Shown here: piece by piece, positions 13,431 to 18,882 of the stretch | Layout: each line of letters begins with the position of its first letter | Position numbering within the stretch: the first letter of the stretch is position 1 | Program-made: the position numbers and the translations under genes | NCBI GenBank assembly: GCA_021812785.1 | Contig: JAKAMR010000056.1 | Span: 1-18,882, forward strand | Source: Nitrospirota bacterium | Lineage (GTDB): Bacteria; Nitrospirota; Thermodesulfovibrionia; Thermodesulfovibrionales; JdFR-88 | Length of the DNA stretch: 18,882 nt | Direction of reading: 5' to 3' | The notes under the pieces: generated by a model | Seen by the model: only the letters and a program-made list of their open reading frames with translations | Database searches by the model: none | Told to the model about the DNA's origin: nothing

Positions 13431-14309
13431 ATGAAAAAAATAAAGGTTGTTATCGGTGTCCTCCTGGCGCTTTTGGTCCTGGACACATGCGTTTATTTTT
13501 TCTACCCGGATGTAGCTGCCCTGAAAGAAAAACGCCCCGGAAAGACCGCCTTTATGCTCTACAGGGAAAAGCAGTGGAGGAAAGAGGGTCTTTATGATAA
13601 AAAAATTGTCCAGAGATGGGTGCCATATTCAAGGATATCGCCTTATCTGAAAAAGGCGGTCCTCATAAGCGAGGACGACCGGTTCTGGCGCAATAACGGG
13701 TTCGATTTTGACGCGATGGAGGCCGCAATGGTGAAGGACATCAAGGCGGGCAGGTTCAAATTCGGGGCAAGCACCATAACCCAGCAGTTGGCCAGAAACC
13801 TGTACCTCTCGCCATCGAAGAACCTTCTGAGGAAAATGAAGGAGGCCATACTGGCATGGAGGCTCAACAGGGACTTATCCAAAAGAAGGATTCTTGAGCT
13901 CTACCTGAACGTTGCCGAGTGGGGCGACGGGATCTTTGGCATCGGGGCCGCATCCTACCATTACTTTGGGAAACCGGCCAGTGCGCTTACGCCCAGTGAG
14001 GCTGCGCGGCTTGTATCAATCCTGCCAAACCCTATCAGGTTCTCCCCGTTGAGACCAACCGGCTTTGTAAAGCGCCGCTCAAAGGCCATCTATGACATAA
14101 TGGTGAAGCGCGGCGTGGTCAGGGAGCTGGACCAGGCGGTAAGCGTCATGGAGAAGGAAGGGCCGGGCGGCGTCCAAAACTCGGCATCACCCGCAGCTGT
14201 CTCGAACTCAGACGTTCCTTTATCCAATTCCTCCTCCAGCCCGTCTTCCATGGCCGGACAGCAGAAAATAAACGAGATATCTCCCCAGAACCAGCAGCCG
14301 TCTCCGTAA
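13431..14309 (+). CDS. mtgA: Monofunctional peptidoglycan glycosyltransferase
   Basis: A GT51 enzyme that polymerises lipid II into glycan strands on the outer face of the inner membrane. It has a single N-terminal membrane helix (VVIGVLLALLVLDTCVYFF, residues 6-24). The GT51 motifs follow: ISEDDRFWRNNGFD with catalytic Glu81, GASTITQQLARNLYL, RKMKEAILAWRL and RRILELYLNVAEWGDGIFGIGAASYHYFGK. No transpeptidase domain follows. The motif-1 position usually occupied by His (as in FxxHxGFD) is Asn here. About 45 residues of Ser/Pro/Gln/Asn-rich tail (SNSSSSPSS, SPQNQQPSP) extend past the domain and are not part of the family core. It lies 14 bases after hisH and 17 before the Mur ligase gene, so it is likely cotranscribed with both. 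Confidence 0.93.
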   Translation: MKKIKVVIGVLLALLVLDTCVYFFYPDVAALKEKRPGKTAFMLYREKQWRKEGLYDKKIVQRWVPYSRISPYLKKAVLISEDDRFWRNNGFDFDAMEAAMVKDIKAGRFKFGASTITQQLARNLYLSPSKNLLRKMKEAILAWRLNRDLSKRRILELYLNVAEWGDGIFGIGAASYHYFGKPASALTPSEAARLVSILPNPIRFSPLRPTGFVKRRSKAIYDIMVKRGVVRELDQAVSVMEKEGPGGVQNSASPAAVSNSDVPLSNSSSSPSSMAGQQKINEISPQNQQPSP

Positions 14310-14326
14310 AAAAAACACAAAAGAAA

Positions 14327-15775
14327 ATGGAAAAAAATCCAAAAAATCACTTGAAGATATTTTTCTCAGGCATAGGCGGAAGCGGAGTTTCGGCCATCGC
14401 CTGCTTCATGGCTGACAGGGGACACGAGGTAAGCGGCTCGGACAGGGCCTTTGACCTAGACCCCGCACACCCTGTGGCGAAATTTCTGAAGGGAAAGAAT
14501 ATCAGGATACTGCCCCAGAACGGCTCCGGAATAAACGGCTCTCTTGATCTTGCGGTGATGAGCACGGCGGTTGAGGAAGGGACTCCGGAGGTAGTGAAGG
14601 CCCGCTCCACAGGGGTCCTCCTGAAAACCAGGCCCCAATATCTGGCGGAGCTTGCAGCCGGGTTTAAAACGATCGCCATAGCAGGTACAAGCGGCAAATC
14701 GACCGCCTCCGGATTTCTGGCTTTCCTTATGAGGGAACTGGGGTTGGGGCCCAATTTCATAGGGGGCGGAAGGGTGAAGGCTTTTAAAAATGGGGGCAAC
14801 CCTGGCAACTCCCTTGCAAACACGGATTTTTTGAATACCGGCGGGATGTCCGAATGTAAACCCGAATGGCGCAAAGGTGAACCTGAATGGCCCAAGGGCA
14901 ACTCCGAGTGGTTAGTGCTGGAGGCGTGCGAGTCCGATGGCAGCATCGTGAACTACAGGCCGCTCCACTCGGTCATCCTCAATCTGGACGTGGACCATAA
15001 GGGGATAGAGGAGACCGCTCTTATGTTCAGGGCCCTTGCCCAAAACACCAGGGGCAACGTGATAATAAATGCCGATGACAGCAATCTGCGCGGGCTTTCT
15101 CTTGAAGGGGCGGTAACGTTCGGCATCCATTCGACCGCATGGTTCATGGCCAGCCAGATCCGGCTTGGGCCTTTCGGCTCCCAGTTCACGGTTGACGGAG
15201 TTGACTTCACAATCAACCTTCCAGGCATTTACAACATCTATAACGCGCTTTCGGCCATCGCCGTGCTCTATACGCTGGGCGTTCCGCTTGGTACGATCTC
15301 GGAGCCCATGTCCAGGTTCACCGGGATAGACAGGCGGTTCGACGTGCACCTGAACGAGGGGGGAAAGCTCGTTATAGACGACTACGCCCATAATCCCCAC
15401 AAGATCGCTTGCTTCATGGAGGCCATAAGGGCCGTCAAAAACCGGGTATGCTACGTTTTCCAGCCCCACGGTTTCGGCCCGGTCAGGATGATGAAAAAAG
15501 AGTACATAGAGGCCTTCGCCCAAAACCTGCGGAAGGAAGACCAGCTTGTCCTGCTGCCCATTTTTTACCAGGGCGGAACGGTGAGCATGGACATCACCAG
15601 CGAGGACATCGCCTGCGGGGTGCGGGAGACGGGGAAGTCCGCCGCCGCCGTCTCCGGCAGGCAGGATGTGCTGGATATGGCCGGCCAGTGGGACAGCTTC
15701 GTTATCATGGGCGCGAGGGACGAATCGCTTTCCCTTTTCGCCGCAGACCTGGCAAAAATCCTGTCAAAAAAATAA
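14327..15775 (+). CDS. Divergent MurC-like Mur ligase
   Basis: A 482-residue three-domain Mur ligase. The order matches MurC/Mpl: nucleotide-sugar-binding GIGGSGVSAIA (15-25), P-loop GTSGKST (120-126), ACESDGS (200-206), NLDVDH (219-224), FTGIDRRFD (331-339), DDYAHNPHKI (351-360) and FQPHGF (378-383). Several signatures differ from classical MurC: GTHGKTT is GTSGKST, PGxHN is PGIYN, YxHHP is YAHNP and QPHRYSR is QPHGFGP. It may join L-alanine, or another amino acid or peptide, to UDP-MurNAc, or act on a related substrate. A 19-residue segment with a 7-residue repeat lies before the ESD motif. It follows mtgA by 17 bases, so a cell-wall role is inferred. Family is sure, substrate is not. Confidence 0.88.
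   Translation: MEKNPKNHLKIFFSGIGGSGVSAIACFMADRGHEVSGSDRAFDLDPAHPVAKFLKGKNIRILPQNGSGINGSLDLAVMSTAVEEGTPEVVKARSTGVLLKTRPQYLAELAAGFKTIAIAGTSGKSTASGFLAFLMRELGLGPNFIGGGRVKAFKNGGNPGNSLANTDFLNTGGMSECKPEWRKGEPEWPKGNSEWLVLEACESDGSIVNYRPLHSVILNLDVDHKGIEETALMFRALAQNTRGNVIINADDSNLRGLSLEGAVTFGIHSTAWFMASQIRLGPFGSQFTVDGVDFTINLPGIYNIYNALSAIAVLYTLGVPLGTISEPMSRFTGIDRRFDVHLNEGGKLVIDDYAHNPHKIACFMEAIRAVKNRVCYVFQPHGFGPVRMMKKEYIEAFAQNLRKEDQLVLLPIFYQGGTVSMDITSEDIACGVRETGKSAAAVSGRQDVLDMAGQWDSFVIMGARDESLSLFAADLAKILSKK
14861..14911 (+). repeat. 21-base repeat inside the Mur ligase gene
   Basis: CCCGAATGG (14861), CCTGAATGG (14882) and TCCGAGTGG (14903) recur every 21 bases and encode PEWRKGE, PEWPKGN, SEW. The insert sits between the P-loop and the acidic ESD motif, probably as a surface loop of the ATPase domain that grew by duplication. 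Confidence 0.6.
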
Positions 15776-15784
15776 AAATGAATC

Positions 15785-15807
15785 ACCCTGTAGCAAGCTA
15801 GCAGGGT
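15785..15807. repeat. Inverted repeat after the Mur ligase gene
   Basis: ACCCTG (15785-15790) pairs with CAGGGT (15802-15807), with an inner TAGC/GCTA interrupted by one bulged base. No T run follows on the plus strand. On the minus strand the T-rich stretch begins only after several other bases. It may end or protect the upstream transcript, but it is not a standard intrinsic terminator. Confidence 0.35.
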
Positions 15808-15829
15808 ATCGAACCAAGAAACCAAGAAA

Positions 15830-15858
15830 TTGACTGTGCCTTAAATCCCTGTAATAAT
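15830..15858 (+). promoter_or_regulatory. Promoter of the DUF3568-like lipoprotein gene
   Basis: TTGACT (15830-15835, five of six), a 17-base spacer and AATAAT (15853-15858, five of six) make a good sigma-70 promoter. Initiation would be near 15865. It implies that the lipoprotein gene is transcribed separately from the hisH-mtgA-Mur ligase run. Confidence 0.55.
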
Positions 15859-15889
15859 TGGGCTGGAAGGAGGGCCTGGCAAAAGGCAA

Positions 15890-16300
15890 ATGAAAATGAA
15901 AAAAAACAGGTTTTTCCTTATTCTTGCCGTGGCCTTCTGCGCCATTCTTGTCTGCGGATGCAGCGTTATCGAATATGAAAACCAGCAGACGACCGGAAGC
16001 GAGATCTACAACGAAGGGCGCCTGAATTCCAGGATAGAACGGCCCATCGCAGATGTGCAGGCCGCCGTGGTTGCCGCATATAAGGATTTTGGTGTAAAAA
16101 TAACAAAGGCGGCAAGCGGCAGCCTTTCAGGCGTGGTCCTGGGCGAGCTTGCCAGTGGAGACGCGGCAAACAGCGAGCTCAGCTCCATATCCGCTGGGGC
16201 AACAGAGCTCTCGATAAAGGTGGGCGAAGATGGCAACAGATACATATCACACAGGCTGCTGGTAGCCATAAGAGAAAATCTCCATTTGGAGCCTGAATAA
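15890..16300 (+). CDS. Small lipoprotein, DUF3568-like
   Basis: A 136-residue predicted lipoprotein: basic MKMKKN, a hydrophobic stretch and a lipobox LVCGC, with acylation most likely at the second Cys (residue 24). The mature part, with RIERPIADVQAAVVAAYKDFGVKI, ATELSIKVGEDGNRYISHRLLVAIRENL, has the alpha-beta layout of DUF3568 proteins, small lipoproteins of unknown function. That match is by pattern and is moderate. The ATG at 15896 (third residue) is nine bases after AAAAGG and may be the true start; the ATG at 15890 is only three bases after it. The AAGGAGG at 15867-15873 is too far from either. The gene ends six bases from the convergent SAM hydrolase gene. Confidence 0.8.
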   Translation: MKMKKNRFFLILAVAFCAILVCGCSVIEYENQQTTGSEIYNEGRLNSRIERPIADVQAAVVAAYKDFGVKITKAASGSLSGVVLGELASGDAANSELSSISAGATELSIKVGEDGNRYISHRLLVAIRENLHLEPE

Positions 16301-16306
16301 AAAAGA

Positions 16307-17149
16307 TCAAAAAACCGTTACGGGCGTCCATGGCGCAAGGCCCAGCCTCCGGCTTGCGTTTCCCCCTGGGACAAATAGCTCCAATAGCCCGCTTGAGTTA
16401 ACGATGCCATAAAGATTTTTTGCTTTTGTTTTTGTTTTTGTTTTTTCGTCTCCGGCCTGAAGATAAAAATTCGCGATGCCAAAAGTGAGGCCCTTTGCCT
16501 TTATCCGGATTTGCTCTTTTTCTTTCCCCAGCTTTAAAAGCCAGCCCGCATCTATATTGGTTATGCAGTTGCCGAAGCGGTCCACATGAAGGACGCAGCC
16601 GAAGACCTTTCCGCCTTTAAAGGCAAGCTCCGGGAGGGACAGTTTCACGGGGTCTTTTACCTCCGGGCCGAATTCCTCCGCCCTCACGCCTTTAGAAAGC
16701 CATGCCGCAGCCGGGGCAAAGACGTCCCGGCCGTCAAACGTGCTCCCCTGAAAAAAATTAAAATCCTTTTTGCTTTTTTTCTTTCCCCGGAGGGAAAATT
16801 TCTCCCGCTCTATGCTTATTATCTTTTCCGCAGCGCCTAAAAAAGGAGTGAAAATACCGTTATCCGGCCCCACAAGATGAAACCCGCCCGCGCGCCCGCT
16901 CAAACGAATGACCAGCCCCCTGCGTCCGGAGCCCACGCCGGGGTCCACAACGGCAACGTGAATCGAGCCCTTCGGGAAGTATTTGACCGAGGTTTCAAGC
17001 ACGAACATGGCCTCCCGGATGTTGCCCGGATCTATTTCGTGGCTTATATCCACGATAGATGCCTTAGGGTTTATGCCAAGGACCACGCCTTTCATCACCC
17101 CGGCAAAACCGTCTTTAAGGCCAAAGTCCGTTGTGAAGGTTATGGGCAT
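16307..17149 (-). CDS. S-adenosylmethionine hydrolase (DUF62 family)
   Basis: A 280-residue member of the SAM hydroxide adenosyltransferase (DUF62) family, related to fluorinases and chlorinases, which splits SAM into adenosine and methionine. Motifs: TTDFGLKDGFAGVMKG (Asp8), ISHEIDPGNIREA, VAVVDPGVGSGRRGL, LVGPDNGIF, STFDGRDVFAPAAA (136-149), HVDRFGNCITNI and the tail NSSGLLELFVPGGNASRRLG. No halogenase-specific insert was recognised, so hydrolase is the likely activity. A KTKTKTKAK run (236-244) lies between two core strands. The start is ATG at 17149, 22 bases after the pyrD stop on the same strand, so it is likely the last gene of a pyrK-pyrD operon. Its physiological role is unknown in most bacteria. 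Confidence 0.92.
   Translation of the reverse strand: MPITFTTDFGLKDGFAGVMKGVVLGINPKASIVDISHEIDPGNIREAMFVLETSVKYFPKGSIHVAVVDPGVGSGRRGLVIRLSGRAGGFHLVGPDNGIFTPFLGAAEKIISIEREKFSLRGKKKSKKDFNFFQGSTFDGRDVFAPAAAWLSKGVRAEEFGPEVKDPVKLSLPELAFKGGKVFGCVLHVDRFGNCITNIDAGWLLKLGKEKEQIRIKAKGLTFGIANFYLQAGDEKTKTKTKAKNLYGIVNSSGLLELFVPGGNASRRLGLAPWTPVTVF
16416..16446 (-). repeat. Low-complexity (CAAAAA)n tract in the SAM hydrolase gene
   Basis: On the minus strand a run of C/G-separated A blocks, with period six in its core, encodes EKTKTKTKAK. The homopolymer-rich tract makes slippage likely. A change of whole repeats would keep the frame, while a change of one A would break it. Confidence 0.6.
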
Positions 17150-17171
17150 CTTTATTTATTTTTTTAAAAAA

Positions 17172-18107
17172 TCAGGTGAGCATCGCGCCGGTTATGCTGG
17201 AGGCCTTTTTTATTCCGTGGCGCTCCATCCAGGCCCCTATTCCCTGGACCACCTTCAAAACGGCCATCGGGTCCATGAAGGTGGCAGTTCCGACGGCCAC
17301 GGCGGTGGCCCCTGCAAGCATGAACTCCACGGCGTCTTCCCCTGTCGTTATGCCGCCCATGCCGATAACCGGTATTTTTACCGCCTTTGACGCCTGATAG
17401 ACCATTCTCACGGCTATGGGCTTGATGGCTGGCCCGGATAGCCCGCCGATCCTGTTTTTAATGAGCGGCCTTCGGGTATTTACGTCTATGGCCATGGCGG
17501 GTATGGTATTTATAAGGGAGATGGCATCCGCCCCCTCGCCCTCCGCGGCCCGCGAAAACTCCTCAATGCCGGGCGCCCCGGGAGAGAGTTTTACTATCAG
17601 CACGGGTTTTTTTACCCTGGCCCTCACAGCGCGCACAAGGGAAGCGAAACTTTTAAGGTCCAGTCCGAAGGCGATGCCGCCTTCCTTTACATTTGGGCAG
17701 GAGACGTTAAGTTCTATGCCATCCACACCCGCCTCCTCCAGCGCGCTTGCAAGTCTTGTGTATTCAGCGGCGCTGGTGCCAAGTATGTTTGCGATCACAG
17801 GCACGTCCCATTGCCTCACAAAAGGCAGTTTTTCCCTGAGGAATGCGTCCAGGCCCACGTTTTGAAGCCCTATGGAGTTGATCATACCGCAGCGGGTCTC
17901 TGTTATTCTTGGGGTCGGATTGCCCTGCCAGGGGGTAAGCGAGATGCCCTTCAACACTATCGCGCCAAGTTTTGAGAGGTCAAAAAATTCCGCCAGCTCG
18001 GCCCCGTAGCCCGCCGTGCCTGATGCCGTCATCACCGGGTTTTTGAGTTTCAGCCTGCCAAGCTTAACTTCTAGCCTTTTATTATTATTATTTTCCCGGG
18101 CTGGCAT
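17172..18107 (-). CDS. pyrD: Dihydroorotate dehydrogenase B, catalytic subunit
   Basis: A 311-residue class 1B dihydroorotate dehydrogenase. It oxidises dihydroorotate to orotate with FMN and passes electrons through PyrK to NAD+ in pyrimidine synthesis. Motifs: NPVMTASGTAGYG, GISLTPWQGNPTPRI, the substrate loop NSIGLQNVG, catalytic Cys137 in IELNVSCPN, IVKLSP, IGGLSGPAIKP, and the FMN phosphate loop GMGGITTGEDAVEFMLAGATAVAVGTA. A TTG at 18155 overlapping the pyrK stop is possible, but the ATG at 18107 has AGGAG nine bases upstream and gives the usual length. A (TTA)n run near the N-terminus encodes four Asn. The partner pyrK lies directly upstream. Confidence 0.95.
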   Translation of the reverse strand: MPARENNNNKRLEVKLGRLKLKNPVMTASGTAGYGAELAEFFDLSKLGAIVLKGISLTPWQGNPTPRITETRCGMINSIGLQNVGLDAFLREKLPFVRQWDVPVIANILGTSAAEYTRLASALEEAGVDGIELNVSCPNVKEGGIAFGLDLKSFASLVRAVRARVKKPVLIVKLSPGAPGIEEFSRAAEGEGADAISLINTIPAMAIDVNTRRPLIKNRIGGLSGPAIKPIAVRMVYQASKAVKIPVIGMGGITTGEDAVEFMLAGATAVAVGTATFMDPMAVLKVVQGIGAWMERHGIKKASSITGAMLT

Positions 18108-18116
18108 AAAACGGAT

Positions 18117-18121
18117 CTCCT
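18117..18121 (-). promoter_or_regulatory. Ribosome binding site of pyrD
   Basis: AGGAG on the minus strand, nine bases before the ATG at 18107. It decides the start against the TTG at 18155. Confidence 0.7.
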
Positions 18122-18151
18122 GGCATTTTTCGTTTTTTTTGAACAAGCCTC

Positions 18152-18882
18152 TCAATCAAAAATGATCTCCCCCGTCTTAAAGACCGGCCCGTCCTTGCAG
18201 GCTCTTTTATAGCCCTCTTTTGTCTTTACGGCGCAGCCCAGGCAGACGCCTATGCCGCAGGCCATCTTTTCCTCGGACGCGATATAACCCTGTATGCCAA
18301 GCGCGCTTGCAGCCTTGAGCATGCCGTTTGGCCCGCAGGAATAAAGGACAAAATCATCCGGGTTTCTGCCATTCAAAAAATCTCTGGCCGCGTCCACGGC
18401 CGTGCCCTTGAAACCCATGGAGCCGTCATCGGTTGCGACAACAAGTTTTTTTGAGATCGCTCTCAGCTCTTTGCGCAAAAGGATCTCTTTTTTGCTGCGC
18501 CCGCCATAAAAAAGGATGGCGCTTCCCTTAAACCGCTCAATAAGCGGATAGACCGACGCTATGCCCACACCCCCGGCAATTACCAGGGGGGTTTTACATA
18601 CGGCCTGCGCCATAGGGTAAACATTGCCCAGCGGGCCAAGGACCTCAACCTCATCTCCCGGCCTTAGCCCCTTCATGATGGAGGTCATCTTGCCTACCAC
18701 GCGATAGAGTATCTCCAGCGTATTTCCCCTTCTCCTGAAATAGCAGAAGGGACGCTTTAAAAGCGGGTCTTTCTCACAGTTTTTTACCCCGAACATGAAG
18801 AACTGGCCGGGTTCGGCCTTGGGGAGCGCAATATCAGGGGCAGAAAAACCCAAAATGAAATTCGAATCGTTTAATCTTGTGT
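18152..18882 (-). CDS. pyrK: Dihydroorotate dehydrogenase electron-transfer subunit PyrK, 5' end missing
   Basis: The FAD/[2Fe-2S] subunit that links PyrD to NAD+. Seen: APDIALPKAEPGQFFMFG at the N-terminus, KRPFCYFR (FAD site), GDEVEVLGPLGN, PLVIAGGVGIASVYPL (NAD site), YSCGPNGML, and the cluster-binding CGIGVCLGCAVKT with the last Cys in RACKDGPVF. A TTG at 18853 could be read as a start. However, the frame stays open through TRLNDSNFILGFSAP to the window edge, and family members have such residues before the APxIA motif, so the gene most likely begins outside. Its stop is 44 bases from the pyrD ATG. Confidence 0.94.
   Translation of the reverse strand, partial: TRLNDSNFILGFSAPDIALPKAEPGQFFMFGVKNCEKDPLLKRPFCYFRRRGNTLEILYRVVGKMTSIMKGLRPGDEVEVLGPLGNVYPMAQAVCKTPLVIAGGVGIASVYPLIERFKGSAILFYGGRSKKEILLRKELRAISKKLVVATDDGSMGFKGTAVDAARDFLNGRNPDDFVLYSCGPNGMLKAASALGIQGYIASEEKMACGIGVCLGCAVKTKEGYKRACKDGPVFKTGEIIFD

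Noticed and set aside
15785..15840. tRNA-like segment or attachment site (minus-strand GGTTCGATACC)
   Set aside because: It resembles a T-loop, but the flanking bases do not form a 5-bp T-stem, and no anticodon arm, D-arm or acceptor stem surrounds it.
1..18882. CRISPR array, insertion sequence, prophage or toxin-antitoxin module
   Set aside because: No regularly spaced repeats, transposase or integrase motifs, terminal inverted repeats or paired small toxin-antitoxin genes were seen.

Overview
The window is a stretch of bacterial chromosome with GC-rich genes, many AGG/ATA/AAG codons and short A/T-rich junctions. Two or three lipoprotein signal peptides, a monofunctional peptidoglycan glycosyltransferase and a DedA-type membrane protein point to a Gram-negative cell. 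A B12-dependent ribonucleotide reductase, a DUF362 ferredoxin protein and the NAD-linked PyrD/PyrK pair would suit an anaerobe or facultative anaerobe, perhaps of a Nitrospirota- or Desulfobacterota-like lineage. That placement is inference. No insertion sequence, phage gene, CRISPR array, tRNA or rRNA was recognised.

Left part (1-5066, + strand): the 3' end of rsmI overlaps a DUF362/4Fe-4S protein gene. A 488-base gene-poor, AT-rich gap follows. It holds an orphan minus-strand intrinsic terminator with a matching promoter, read here as a possible 65-nt small RNA, and the nrdJ promoter with NrdR-box-like sites. nrdJ and an unrecognised 146-residue protein gene follow, closed by an intrinsic terminator.

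Middle-left (5067-7847, + strand): an envelope cluster. Two divergent paralogous lipoproteins of an unrecognised family bracket a 43-residue DUF3096 protein, a DedA/VTT membrane protein and a membrane-anchored PEBP/YbhB-like protein. The last lipoprotein gene overlaps the PEBP gene by 4 bases.

Middle (7888-12596, - strand): a NorQ/CbbQ-type MoxR AAA+ ATPase and a NorD/CbbO-type VWA protein abut exactly, with no Rubisco or nitric-oxide reductase gene in sight. Downstream are a possible 13-codon leader ORF and an RlmI-type rRNA cytosine methyltransferase.

Right part: a divergent promoter region separates the ATPase gene from a + strand run, hisH, mtgA and a divergent MurC-like ligase, and then a DUF3568-like lipoprotein with its own promoter. 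Convergent to these, the - strand carries pyrK (5' end outside the window), pyrD and a SAM hydrolase gene as a likely operon.

Most of the window is housekeeping. The parts that deserve a second look are the candidate antisense-SD small RNA, the paralogous lipoprotein pair, the orphan AAA+/VWA pair with its apparently leaderless divergent promoters, and the Mur ligase with altered signature motifs.
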